Positions 33,076 to 40,223 of a stretch of 40,223 nt of DNA are shown here, piece by piece (the stretch's first letter is position 1; each line of letters starts with the position of its first letter). The notes under the pieces were generated by a model. That model ran no database searches and had not been told where the DNA came from. It saw nothing but the letters and a program-made list of their open reading frames with translations. The stretch spans positions 1 through 40,223 of the forward strand of contig ONQV01000004.1 in NCBI GenBank assembly GCA_900320065.1. Reading direction: 5' to 3'. Both the position numbers and the translations under genes were made by a program. This stretch comes from an uncultured Eubacteriales bacterium. GTDB taxonomy: Bacteria > Bacillota > Clostridia > Christensenellales > Borkfalkiaceae.

Positions 33076-33104
33076 ATCATAACATATAAAATCGACGATT
33101 TCAA
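33076..33104 (-). promoter_or_regulatory. spoVG promoter
   Basis: Minus strand: TTGAAA (33104-33099), 17 bases, TATGAT (33081-33076) with a TGT extended -10. This gives a short leader before the ATG at 33043. Confidence 0.82.
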
Positions 33105-33197
33105 TACGTTTTTAAAATTTCCCCATTATTTTTTTGTTTTATTCGAAAAATTCACCGCTTTTATCCCTTAATTTCGTTTTTTTTCATATTTTATAGT

Positions 33198-34544
33198 ATG
33201 AAAGATATCGTTTTTTTCTCTGATTTTAAAAATATCCACTTTATCGGAATCGGCGGAGTGTCGATGAGCGGACTTGCAAAATATTGTATGACCAAAGGGT
33301 TTTCCGTTTCGGGAAGCGATAAAGCCGCGTCCAACGAAACCAAAAAACTTGCCGCGCTCGGTGCAAAAGTTTTTAAGGGACACAAAGCGGAAAACGTGAA
33401 AAACGCGGAACTCGTCGTGTATTCTTCCGCCGTTTCGGACGATAACCCCGAACTTGTTTTTGCAAAAAAGCACGGGTTGCCGATTTTAAAACGCAGCGAA
33501 CTTTTGGGCGAAATTTTATCGTTGCACGGTAGAACCGTGGCGGTTTCGGGCAGCCACGGAAAATCGACGACTACCGCAATGATAGCCGAAATTCTTATCG
33601 CTGCGAATTTTGATCCCACCGTATTTTTGGGCGGCGAAAGAAAGGCTTTCGGTAATTGCAGGGTTGGCGGCGGCGACTACGCCGTGGCGGAAGCGTGTGA
33701 ATATAAACGCAATTTTCTCGATATTCGCCCCGAAGTCGCGGTTATTCTCAATATAGACAACGACCACGTCGATACGTATAAAAATATGGACGAAGCCGTG
33801 AACGCTTTTTCGCTTTTTGCGAAAAACAGTCTTTCCGTGATAAACGCCGACGATAAGTACGCAAGGAAAGTGTTTAATTCTTCCACGGTAACTTTCGGCG
33901 TGAAAAACCTTGCCGTTTATAAGGCGAAATATATAAGCGAAAGCGAGTGCCGTTCGTTTACCGTTTACGCTTACGGCAAGCGGCTTGGTCGGATAAGTCT
34001 TAAAGTCGCGGGTGCGCACAACGTATATAACGCGCTTGCGGCGGTTGCTTGCACGAGCGAACTTAAAGTTCCGTTTCAGGTAATAAAGTCGGCGCTTGAA
34101 GCGTTTGACGGCATAAGGCGGCGGAACGAATTTTTGGGCGAGTTTTGCGGCGCAAAGTGTTTTGCCGATTACGCGCATCATCCTACGGAGATTCGCGCTA
34201 TGCTGGAAAACGCAAGGGATAAAGTGCTCGTCGTTTTTCAGCCGCACACTTATTCGCGTACCGCGGCGCTTATGTCCGATTTCGTAGCGGCGCTTTTTTC
34301 GGCGGAAGGAGTTATAATTTATAAGACCTATCCCGCAAGGGAGAAATTTTCGGCGGCGGGCGACGGTAAAAAACTTTTTGAAAATATTAAGGAACGCGGC
34401 AAAGAGAACGTAGCCTACGCGAATAGTTGTGTTTCTCTAAAAAAAGAACTTAAAAATCGCGCCGCGTTTTTTGACAGAATACTGTTTTTAGGGGCGGGAG
34501 ATATTTACGAAATCGCAAAAAGATGCCTAAAAACGCAGTCGTAA
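33198..34544 (+). CDS. murC: UDP-N-acetylmuramate-L-alanine ligase
   Basis: The 448-residue Mur ligase adds L-alanine to UDP-MurNAc in peptidoglycan synthesis. Visible: IHFIGIGGVSMSGLA (N-terminal Rossmann domain, near 13-27), the ATP P-loop SGSHGKSTTT, the central NIDNDHVD, and the C-terminal YAHHPTEI. About twelve residues precede the usual start, and no in-frame alternative is seen. There is no SD before ATG 33198 (the upstream sequence is U-rich), which is unusual in this window. It is convergent with none of its neighbours and divergent from spoVG. Confidence 0.95.
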   Translation: MKDIVFFSDFKNIHFIGIGGVSMSGLAKYCMTKGFSVSGSDKAASNETKKLAALGAKVFKGHKAENVKNAELVVYSSAVSDDNPELVFAKKHGLPILKRSELLGEILSLHGRTVAVSGSHGKSTTTAMIAEILIAANFDPTVFLGGERKAFGNCRVGGGDYAVAEACEYKRNFLDIRPEVAVILNIDNDHVDTYKNMDEAVNAFSLFAKNSLSVINADDKYARKVFNSSTVTFGVKNLAVYKAKYISESECRSFTVYAYGKRLGRISLKVAGAHNVYNALAAVACTSELKVPFQVIKSALEAFDGIRRRNEFLGEFCGAKCFADYAHHPTEIRAMLENARDKVLVVFQPHTYSRTAALMSDFVAALFSAEGVIIYKTYPAREKFSAAGDGKKLFENIKERGKENVAYANSCVSLKKELKNRAAFFDRILFLGAGDIYEIAKRCLKTQS

Positions 34545-34608
34545 TCGCGTCTGATTTTTACCGTTAAAAAAATTGTTGAGAAAAAGTAGAAATTTGCCAT
34601 TAAAACGT

Positions 34609-34637
34609 TTGCAAAAAATATTTTTTTGAGTTATTAT
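34609..34637 (+). promoter_or_regulatory. Promoter of the LDH-family gene
   Basis: TTGCAA (34609-34614), 17 bases, TATTAT (34632-34637). A 14-bp perfect palindrome, ATTATTTAAATAAT (34633-34646), overlaps the -10 box and predicted start and could be an operator. It does not match the Rex consensus. Confidence 0.65.
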
Positions 34638-34673
34638 TTAAATAATCAAAATTATAATAGGAGAGAATGGGCA

Positions 34674-35636
34674 ATGATACGGAAAGGAAGAAAAATATCG
34701 GTTTTAGGCACGGGCAACGTAGGAGCGACGATTGCTTATTCTTTGACAATATCGGGGCTTTGTTCGGAAATAGTTTTAGTCGATATAAACAAGACGAAAG
34801 CCGAAGGGGAAGCGCTGGATCTCGCACAATGCGCCGCGTGCGTACCTTCCGTAAAAGTTCGGTGCGGTGAATATGCGGACGTTGCGGGTTCCGACGTTAT
34901 TATAGTTACTTTCGGTATAGGCAGAAAGCCCGACCAGACAAGGCTCGACCTTGCAAAAGTCAACGTCGGTATTCTTAAAAGCGTTATGCCGGAAGTCGCT
35001 AAAATCGCGCCCGACTCGCTCTATATTATCGTCAGCAATCCCGTGGACGTGTTGACTTACGCCACTATAAAGTGCACGGGACTTCCCGAAAACCGCGTTA
35101 TCGGCACGGGAACGTTGCTCGATTCCAACAGACTTATAAAGTACGTCGCCGATTATTGCAAGGTGGACGCGCATAACGTAAACGCTTACGTTTTAGGCGA
35201 ACACGGGGACGCCTGTATGTCGCCTTGGAGTCTTTGCACGGTAGCGGGCTTAAATCTTAAAGATTACGCAAAAAAATTCTTGGGTGTCAGCGAAGAAGTG
35301 ATGAAATCCGATTACGAACAACTTTTTTCGGAAATGGTAAAGTCGGGTTCGACGGTAATTAAGGCGAAAGGCGCGACGTATTACGCGATAGCGGCGTCCG
35401 TTATGCACCTTTTGAAAGCGATTTTATACGATACGCATACCATTATGCCACTTTCCACGTTGGTGCACGGCGAATACGGTGCGGACAACGTTTGTATGGG
35501 CGTTCCCTGTCAGGTGGGCGTGAACGGGATCGAAAAGATTGCCGATCTGCTTTTGACGCCGCAGGAACAAGCGCTTTTAGACATGAAAATCGTTTCGCTC
35601 ACCACGACTTTCGACGCGCTTGAATTGAGAAAATAA
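34674..35636 (+). CDS. ldh: L-lactate dehydrogenase family enzyme with malate-type specificity residue
   Basis: The start is ATG 34674, after AGGAGA (34659-34664); the frame is open further upstream but lies before the promoter's expected start. The 320-residue enzyme shows GTGNVG (12-17), VDINKTKAEG with an aspartate favouring NAD, catalytic H177 in GEHGDA, D150, and the substrate arginine R153. In the mobile loop LDHs read xxQKPGETR. Here it is GRKPDQTR, so the specificity residue Q102 (standard numbering) is arginine (R84), as in malate dehydrogenases. The rest (LDL after the loop, KGATYY) is LDH-like. It may reduce oxaloacetate as well as, or instead of, pyruvate. Confidence 0.88.
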   Translation: MIRKGRKISVLGTGNVGATIAYSLTISGLCSEIVLVDINKTKAEGEALDLAQCAACVPSVKVRCGEYADVAGSDVIIVTFGIGRKPDQTRLDLAKVNVGILKSVMPEVAKIAPDSLYIIVSNPVDVLTYATIKCTGLPENRVIGTGTLLDSNRLIKYVADYCKVDAHNVNAYVLGEHGDACMSPWSLCTVAGLNLKDYAKKFLGVSEEVMKSDYEQLFSEMVKSGSTVIKAKGATYYAIAASVMHLLKAILYDTHTIMPLSTLVHGEYGADNVCMGVPCQVGVNGIEKIADLLLTPQEQALLDMKIVSLTTTFDALELRK

Positions 35637-35663
35637 TAACCTTTTATAAATATAATAATGACA

Positions 35664-35792
35664 AAGTAAAGGGGAGTAGTCGGCGCAAAGTTTTTTGGGA
35701 AACGTAAAATCTTTGCGTTCGCGTTGTCGTCAGGACGGCTAGAATATGGCTCGGCGGCGCGGAAAACTTACGGTTTTTGACAAGACTTTTAC
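35664..35792 (+). ncRNA. yybP-ykoY family (manganese) riboswitch
   Basis: The segment GTAAAGGGGAGTAG (35666-35679) carries the conserved GGGGAGUAG of this class. Helix P1 forms between GTAAAGG (35666-35672) and CTTTTAC (35786-35792). P2 pairs CGCAAAG (35684-35690) with CTTTGCG (35711-35717). P3 pairs CGCGTTG (35720-35726) with CGGCGCG (35755-35761, two GU wobbles) and opens into the signature UCGUCA (35727-35732). The second conserved loop CAAGAC (35781-35786) closes the RNA. A terminator overlaps the 3' side of P1, so Mn(II) binding should switch the gene on. A TATAAT at 35651-35656 lies just upstream. Confidence 0.85.
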
Positions 35793-35822
35793 CGTTTTTG
35801 CGGTAAAAGTCTTGTTTTTTTA
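35780..35822 (+). terminator. Riboswitch expression platform: intrinsic terminator
   Basis: ACAAGACTTTTACCG (35780-35794), TTTTTG loop, perfect complement at 35801-35815, then a T run. The left arm contains the 3' strand of riboswitch helix P1, so the two structures exclude each other. Confidence 0.9.
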
Positions 35823-35844
35823 TTTCAAAAGGGTATTATGTATA

Positions 35845-35894
35845 TCGGTCGAAAGTTTTTAGCCGCGCGTGTTACGACCGAAAAACTTCGGAGG
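35845..35894 (+). promoter_or_regulatory. Possible pseudoknot or alternative hairpins at the ribosome-binding site
   Basis: CGGTCG (35846-35851) pairs CGACCG (35875-35880), and AAGTTTTT (35853-35860) pairs AAAAACTT (35881-35888). The two stems interleave, so they form an H-type pseudoknot or compete. The second stem ends one base before CGGAGG (35889-35894), the SD of the permease gene. Confidence 0.5.
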
Positions 35895-35899
35895 AATTT

Positions 35900-37192
35900 A
35901 TGAAAATATTTATACTTGTCGCTTTTATTCTGACCTATGCGGCTATAATCGCTTTTCCCAGAAAAAAGCCCATGGTTGCGGGCGTTGCCGCTTTTGTTTG
36001 CGCGGGGGGATGTCTTATTTTCGGCAAAACGGGGTTTATTGAGATTTTTCGGGCGATAGACTTAAACGTCGTTTTGATGCTCGTGGGGATTATGATAACC
36101 GTTTCCGCGTTCTCGTATTCGCAGATGCCCGACTTTATAGCGGACAAGCTTATCGCAAAAGTGCCGAACGCGCTTATTGCCATAGTTCTTTTGTCCGTGC
36201 TTTCGGGGCTGATTTCGGCGTTTATAGATAACGTGGCGACAGTTTTGATGCTCGCGCCTATCGGTATAGCCGTCGCGCTTAAAACCAAGGTTTCGCCTAT
36301 ACCCGTAATTATATGTATAGCGGTATCTTCCAACCTACAAGGCGCGGCGACGCTCGTCGGCGATACCACCAGCATTATGCTCGGCAGTTTTGCGAATATG
36401 AGTTTTTCCGACTTCTTCTTTCTAAACGGTAAACTGTCTATTTTCTGGGCGGTGGAACTCGGGGCGGTTTTAACTATTCCCGTTATCGTCTTTATTTTCA
36501 GAAAAAACAGGGAACGACTTTGTTTCGAGTCGGAAAATATAAAGATAAAATCGGTCGTTCCGACTATTTTGCTTTTAACTAATCTTTTAACGCTTATCGC
36601 CATATCGTTTATTCCTGCCGAAAACAAGCCCGCCGTAACGAACGGACTTATCTGTATCGCGTTTGCTTTTGCCGCGCTTGTTTTTACCGCGATAAAATAT
36701 AAAAAGGAAGGGCTGACACAAAGCGTTAAGGACGTAGACTTTGCGACGGTGTTTTTCCTTATATTCCTGTTTATAATAATTTTCACGGTGGAAAAGGTCG
36801 GCATAATAGACGATATAAGCGAACTGTTTGCAAGTCTCGGAGATAAAAACGTGTTCTTGCTTTATACCGTGATAGTGTTCGGTTCGGTGCTGTTTTCGGC
36901 GTTTATCGATAATATCCCTTACGTCGCCACTATGCTGCCCGTAATACGGGCTTTGTGCGCGGCGCTTCCAACGGTGTCGCCGTATCTTCTTTATTTCGGG
37001 TTGCTGTGCGGGGCGACGCTCGGCGGCAACTTAACGCCCGTAGGGGCTTCCGCTAACGTTGTAGGTATAGGAATACTCAATAAAGCAGGGTATAAAGTCA
37101 AAAATTCCGATTTCTTCAAAATCGGAATACCGTTTACGCTCGTCGCCGTGCTCGGCGGTTATACCTTCTGCTGGTTCGTATGGGGTGCGTAA
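35900..37192 (+). CDS. Ion-transporter-superfamily permease (ArsB/NhaD/SLC13-like), candidate manganese-linked transporter
   Basis: The 430-residue protein has about eleven to twelve predicted helices in two inverted halves. Each half has an unwound-helix motif: SAFIDNVATVLMLAP near 110-125 and SAFIDNIPYVATMLP near 335-350. GDTTSIMLG and GGNLTPVGASANVVG mark the substrate-site loops of the ArsB/NhaD/CitM group. Family members move arsenite, Na+/H+, sulfate or carboxylates. The leader here carries a manganese riboswitch, which normally turns on Mn exporters, so Mn export or an Mn-dependent ion balance is the inferred job. I do not recall this permease type as a usual client of that riboswitch. 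The SD GGAGG is good. It ends at the hairpin 37213-37248. Confidence 0.85.
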   Translation: MKIFILVAFILTYAAIIAFPRKKPMVAGVAAFVCAGGCLIFGKTGFIEIFRAIDLNVVLMLVGIMITVSAFSYSQMPDFIADKLIAKVPNALIAIVLLSVLSGLISAFIDNVATVLMLAPIGIAVALKTKVSPIPVIICIAVSSNLQGAATLVGDTTSIMLGSFANMSFSDFFFLNGKLSIFWAVELGAVLTIPVIVFIFRKNRERLCFESENIKIKSVVPTILLLTNLLTLIAISFIPAENKPAVTNGLICIAFAFAALVFTAIKYKKEGLTQSVKDVDFATVFFLIFLFIIIFTVEKVGIIDDISELFASLGDKNVFLLYTVIVFGSVLFSAFIDNIPYVATMLPVIRALCAALPTVSPYLLYFGLLCGATLGGNLTPVGASANVVGIGILNKAGYKVKNSDFFKIGIPFTLVAVLGGYTFCWFVWGA

Positions 37193-37212
37193 GAAATACG
37201 GATTTTAAAACG

Positions 37213-37248
37213 TTACGCCCCGATAAGGCTTGCCTTATCGGGGCGTAA
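37213..37248. terminator. Bidirectional hairpin terminator
   Basis: A 16-bp perfect stem, TTACGCCCCGATAAGG (37213-37228), CTTG loop, complement at 37233-37248, between the convergent permease gene and sepF. The T tail is modest on both strands. Confidence 0.85.
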
Positions 37249-37263
37249 ATTCTTTAAGTAAGG

Positions 37264-37596
37264 TTATAGAATTTCCACGCCGCTCGGTGAAAACATAAAG
37301 ATATTGTCTTCCATTTCGTAAACGCCGCCGCCCAGTGCGTAGATAGCGCCGGACAACATATCGAGAATACGCATAGCCGTTTCTTTTTTCAGTTTTTCCA
37401 GATGCACTATGATATTTTTGTTTTCTTTGAGTGCGTCTATCATTTTCGACACGTCTTCGTAAGAAGTGGGGTCGAAAACGGAAACGGGTCCCGTTTTGTG
37501 CATGCCGCCCGTTTCAACGTCTGCGGAAGCAAACGGTTTTACTTTGCGGTCTTCTCTGGATTTCTGTGATCTGCCGAATAAATCGAATACGCCCAT
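37264..37596 (-). CDS. sepF: Cell division protein SepF
   Basis: The 110-residue protein has an N-terminal amphipathic membrane-binding helix (MGVFDLFGR), a short linker, and the SepF core (PVSVFDPTSYEDVSKMIDAL through MLSGAIYALGGGVYEM and FMFSPSGVEI). SepF tethers and bundles FtsZ at the division site. It is short compared with B. subtilis SepF (about 150), mainly in the linker. Its ATG overlaps the yggS stop by one base. Confidence 0.95.
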   Translation of the reverse strand: MGVFDLFGRSQKSREDRKVKPFASADVETGGMHKTGPVSVFDPTSYEDVSKMIDALKENKNIIVHLEKLKKETAMRILDMLSGAIYALGGGVYEMEDNIFMFSPSGVEIL

Positions 37597-38273
37597 CAGT
37601 TATTTTCTCCGTAGTTTCTTTTTCCGAACAGCGCCGTGCCGAGTCTTATCGTATTGCTTCCGTGCGCTATCGCCGTCTTATAATCTTCACTCATACCCAT
37701 AGATAGATAGGTCAGGGGAAGTCCTTGATTTTTAAGTTTGTCGTATAAAGTACGCATTTTGTCGAAAAGACTTGCTAGATAGTCCTTATCGGAAGATATC
37801 GGCATCATCGCCATAAGTCCTTTTACGCGGACGTTTTTAAGGCTTTTCGTAATTTCAATAACCGCGTTCTCCGCTTCCGTAAAGGCAAATCCGCTTTTCG
37901 TTTCTTCACCGCCGACGTTTACTTCGACCAAAACGTCTTGCACTATATCCTTTTTCGCCGCGAAATCGTTTATCGCCGTCGCTAAATTAAAGCTATCGAC
38001 CGAGTGGATAAGTTCCACCTTTCCCACGATATATTTTACTTTATTCGTCTGCAAATGCCCTATAAAATGCTGCCTGCAAGGGGAAAGCAGAGCCGTCTTT
38101 TCGCGAAATTCCTGCACCTTGTTTTCGGCAACGACTTCTACGCCGCTTTCTATCGCTGCGTTTATAGTTTCCGCACTCTGCATTTTAGTCGCGGCGACAA
38201 GCGTTATTTTCTCCCCGCGATTATTCCCCGCGGATATTTCGTTTAATATTTTCGTAACGTTTTGGTTAAGCAT
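37596..38273 (-). CDS. PLP homeostasis protein (YggS/YlmE family)
   Basis: The 225-residue, PLP-binding, alanine-racemase-like barrel has the lysine motif LVAATKMQSAE, ENKVQEF, FIGHLQTNK, LVEVNVGGEETKSGF, LSMGMSEDY and a final RLGTALFG. It controls free pyridoxal phosphate and does not racemise amino acids. The start is ATG 38273, overlapping dapB by eight bases; an in-frame TTG at 38282 is an alternative. Neither has a strong SD, so coupling to dapB is likely. The yggS-sepF pairing is common in Gram-positive division clusters. Confidence 0.92.
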   Translation of the reverse strand: MLNQNVTKILNEISAGNNRGEKITLVAATKMQSAETINAAIESGVEVVAENKVQEFREKTALLSPCRQHFIGHLQTNKVKYIVGKVELIHSVDSFNLATAINDFAAKKDIVQDVLVEVNVGGEETKSGFAFTEAENAVIEITKSLKNVRVKGLMAMMPISSDKDYLASLFDKMRTLYDKLKNQGLPLTYLSMGMSEDYKTAIAHGSNTIRLGTALFGKRNYGENN

Positions 38274-39018
38274 TTTCGGCAATCAGGTCTTTCATATCGA
38301 AAAGCCCCTTATCCTTACCCGTTATAAAGCGTGCCGCGGCAAGAGCGCCCGCCGCGAATACGTCGCGCGATTCGGCGTTGTGCGTAAAGGTAAGGCTTTC
38401 GTTATCCCCTGCGAAAATTACCTGATGTTCGCCGACTATCGTGCCGCCGCGTACCGCGTGTATGCCGATTTCCTTTTTATCGCGCGCGCCCACCAAGCCG
38501 CATCTTCCGTAAACTTCGGTTTTGTCGGGGAATATTTCTTTTATGCCGTCTTTTATCATTATAGCCGTTCCGCTCGGCGCGTCGGTTTTCTTATTGTGAT
38601 GCTTTTCGATTATTTCTATATCGAAATCGTAAAGCCGTTTCGCGGCGAATTTTACCGCTTCTATCAGTACGTTTACGCCAAGCGACATATTCGCCGAACG
38701 GAATATCGCCACCTTTTCGCTCGCCGCTTTTACCGCGGCTACGTCCGCACTATCGTATCCCGTGGAGCAAAGCACCGCGGGGGTGTGCGTTTTAACGCAG
38801 TAGTCTAAAACTTTTGAAAGCGTGGCTTTTGCCGAAAAGTCGATAACGACGTCCGCTTTTTCGGTTATTTTATCGAAGCCGTCGTAAACCTTAAATCCGT
38901 TTACGTCCGCGTTCTTTATATCCACGCCGCAAAGCGGGGTAACGTCCGCGCTTTTTGCTGCGTTTTCTCTTATCTTCGTGCCCATTTTACCGAGCGCGCC
39001 GCAAATTATTATCTTCAT
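38266..39018 (-). CDS. dapB: 4-hydroxy-tetrahydrodipicolinate reductase
   Basis: The 250-residue enzyme has the nucleotide-binding GALGKMG at the N-terminus, the VIDFSAKAT and CSTGYDS segments, and the signature EKHHNKKTDAPSGTA. It reduces the DapA product in the lysine/diaminopimelate pathway. It overlaps dapA by four bases. The product feeds the DAP of peptidoglycan and lysine. Confidence 0.97.
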   Translation of the reverse strand: MKIIICGALGKMGTKIRENAAKSADVTPLCGVDIKNADVNGFKVYDGFDKITEKADVVIDFSAKATLSKVLDYCVKTHTPAVLCSTGYDSADVAAVKAASEKVAIFRSANMSLGVNVLIEAVKFAAKRLYDFDIEIIEKHHNKKTDAPSGTAIMIKDGIKEIFPDKTEVYGRCGLVGARDKKEIGIHAVRGGTIVGEHQVIFAGDNESLTFTHNAESRDVFAAGALAAARFITGKDKGLFDMKDLIAENA

Positions 39019-39914
39019 AAGTCTTCCTTTAATTTAACGCCGAAATCTTTTAATGTTTTTATCATTTTATCTGTGTGTTCGGGTTCTAATTCCGTAAGCG
39101 GCGCACGCACGATACCCGTCCCAAGCCCTACGAGTTCGATAGCCCGCTTAATAGGTATCGGGTTTACTTCGCAGAACATTACGTCAATAACGGGTAAGAG
39201 TCTTTCGTGCAGTTCGTTCGCTTCTATCGGCTTACCGCTTGCAAACAGTTTGTTCACCGTGCTGACCTCTTTCGGCAACAGGTTTGAAACGACCGAGATA
39301 AGCCCTTTCGAGCCTATTGCGAGCATCGCAAGATTAAGGTTGTCGTCGCCCGAATACAGCGCCGTTTTGTCTTTTATGAGTCTTGCCGTTTCGCAGATCT
39401 GTTCCATATTGCCGCAGGCTTCCTTTATGCCGCTGATATTTTTGTGTTCGGCGATCTCCGCCATGGTTTGCGGAAGGATATTTACGCCCGTCCGCGCGGG
39501 AACGTTATAGCAGAGCACGGGGATATCCACGCTGTCGCAGATATCGTTGTAATATTTAACGAGCCCCTTTTGCGTACATTTGTTGTAGTAGGGAGTAACG
39601 ACCAAAAGCCCGTCCGCGCCGAGTTTTTGCGCAAGTACGCTTTTTTCTATCGCTTTTTTGGTGCAATTACTGCCCGAACCTAAAATGAATTTTACTCTTC
39701 CCGCGATTTTATCGTAGGCGAATTTAGCGATATTTTCGTACTCCGCATCGGTAATAGTCGGCGCTTCGCCCGTCGTTCCCAACACGCAGAGTGCGGAAAT
39801 GCCGTTATTTATCTGATAGTCTATCTGTTTTCCAAAAGCCGCGTAATCTATTCCGTCTTTTGTGAACGGGGTGATCATTGCGGTGCAAACCCCTTCGAAA
39901 ATAACTTTATTCAT
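39015..39914 (-). CDS. dapA: 4-hydroxy-tetrahydrodipicolinate synthase
   Basis: The 299-residue class I aldolase-type TIM barrel has LGTTGEAPTIT (substrate loop), the catalytic tyrosine in CYNVPARTG, and the Schiff-base lysine in ISGIKEACGN. It condenses pyruvate with aspartate semialdehyde, the committed step to DAP. A GGAGG SD lies before the ATG. It is 34 bases after asd. Confidence 0.97.
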   Translation of the reverse strand: MNKVIFEGVCTAMITPFTKDGIDYAAFGKQIDYQINNGISALCVLGTTGEAPTITDAEYENIAKFAYDKIAGRVKFILGSGSNCTKKAIEKSVLAQKLGADGLLVVTPYYNKCTQKGLVKYYNDICDSVDIPVLCYNVPARTGVNILPQTMAEIAEHKNISGIKEACGNMEQICETARLIKDKTALYSGDDNLNLAMLAIGSKGLISVVSNLLPKEVSTVNKLFASGKPIEANELHERLLPVIDVMFCEVNPIPIKRAIELVGLGTGIVRAPLTELEPEHTDKMIKTLKDFGVKLKEDL

Positions 39915-39948
39915 AGTTTCCTCCGAATAAATTTTTATAGGTTAAAGT

Positions 39949-40223
39949 TTACTTGTTGAGTTGATCCTTAACAGCGCCCATTTTTATGGCGTATTCGGCT
40001 ATCTGAACGGCGTTCGTCGCCGCGCCCTTTCTGATATTGTCCGCGACTACCCAAAAGTTTATGCCGCTTTCCACCGTGTCGTCCTTTCTGATACGACCGA
40101 CGAATACTTCGTCGCGGTTTTCGGCGGTTATCGCCATCGGGTAAAGGTTCTTCGCGGGGTCGTCCTGAATAACAACGCCCTGCGCGTTTTTAAGCACTTC
40201 TTTTACCTGTTCGACGGTGCAGG
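39949..40223 (-). CDS. asd: Aspartate-semialdehyde dehydrogenase, C-terminal part (5' end outside window)
   Basis: The frame is open to the window edge; about 90 residues are visible (CTVEQVKEVLKNAQGVV through QIAEYAIKMGA). The segments NLYPMAITAENRDEVFVGRIR and GINFWVVADNIRKGAATNAVQIAE are typical of the Asd C-terminus, including the K-G-A-A-T-N-A-V substrate-binding stretch. It supplies aspartate semialdehyde to both DapA and Hom. It is the first visible gene of the asd-dapA-dapB-yggS-sepF operon. Confidence 0.95.
   Translation of the reverse strand, partial: CTVEQVKEVLKNAQGVVIQDDPAKNLYPMAITAENRDEVFVGRIRKDDTVESGINFWVVADNIRKGAATNAVQIAEYAIKMGAVKDQLNK

Noticed and set aside
33516..34247. 243-residue open frame on the minus strand
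   Set aside because: It is antisense to murC, with no recognisable domain and no start signals.
34633..34646. Rex (NADH-sensing) operator at the LDH-family promoter
   Set aside because: The palindrome ATTATTTAAATAAT does not fit TTGTTAA-N4-TTAACAA.
34626..34673. Earlier start for the LDH-family gene
   Set aside because: It overlaps the promoter -10 region; ATG 34674 has the SD and the usual family start.
35935..36804. 289-residue open frame on the minus strand
   Set aside because: It is antisense to the permease; its hydrophobic and Ser/Thr-rich content mirrors the sense codons.
1..40223. CRISPR arrays, insertion sequences, tRNA or rRNA genes, prophage genes
   Set aside because: Reading both strands showed no spaced direct-repeat arrays, transposase genes, T-loop-like tRNA signatures or phage structural genes.

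Overview
This 40 kb window looks like chromosomal core sequence from an uncultured, strictly anaerobic member of the Bacillota (Clostridia, possibly Christensenellales-like). The evidence is a class III ribonucleotide reductase with its radical-SAM activase, a McsA/McsB/ClpC/YwlE arginine-phosphorylation set, SpoVG, SepF, DUF4364, DUF951 and TSCPD proteins, a diaminopimelate (DAP) operon, DnaD/DnaB replication proteins, and strong Shine-Dalgarno (SD) sites with consensus sigma-A promoters. I see no tRNA, rRNA, CRISPR array, insertion sequence or prophage. Gene packing is tight, and most convergent junctions carry one perfect GC-rich hairpin that can serve both strands.

Layout. 1-2282 (+): the end of NrdD with a fused redoxin domain, then a thioredoxin-reductase-like flavoprotein. 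2351-4124 (-): a DMT transporter and nrdG. nrdG diverges from dtd (4209) through two promoters whose -35 boxes overlap. 4755-6197: a lipoprotein with an acidic repeat tail. 6288-7072 (-): TSCPD protein and DUF4364 regulator. 7262-11233 (+): an unknown protein, a Nudix hydrolase, TypA and an acyltransferase-like gene whose 5' end appears frameshifted. 11307-11513 (-): a tiny cysteine-rich membrane protein. 11777-14518 (+): ECF S component, coaX and hom. 14576-16261 (-): a DnaD-family protein ending in a helicase-loader-like zinc module.

16505-32617 is one long plus-strand block: an alpha/beta-hydrolase-like pseudoenzyme behind a long structured leader, DUF951, lepB, a membrane protein, an ACT/PFL-family pair, pepF, dnaB, sua5-ywlE-rpiB, galU, mcsA-mcsB-clpC, hpf and a TIM-barrel protein. 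spoVG (-) and murC (+) diverge at 33.1 kb. An LDH-family dehydrogenase follows. Then comes a yybP-ykoY (manganese) riboswitch with a terminator, in front of an ion-transporter-superfamily permease. The window closes with a minus-strand operon asd-dapA-dapB-yggS-sepF, which joins lysine/DAP synthesis to cell division.

How the genes work together. NrdD, its fused redoxin, the adjacent flavoprotein and NrdG form an anaerobic dNTP-synthesis set. The kinase McsB, phosphatase YwlE and unfoldase ClpC form a complete protein-arginine-phosphate degradation circuit, with no ctsR in view. Hom, Asd, DapA, DapB and MurC feed aspartate-family amino acids and peptidoglycan precursors. The best candidates for new biology are the Mn-riboswitch-controlled permease, the structured leader at 16341-16490, the DnaD/helicase-loader chimera, the NrdD-redoxin/flavoprotein pair and the LDH-family enzyme with arginine at the specificity position.
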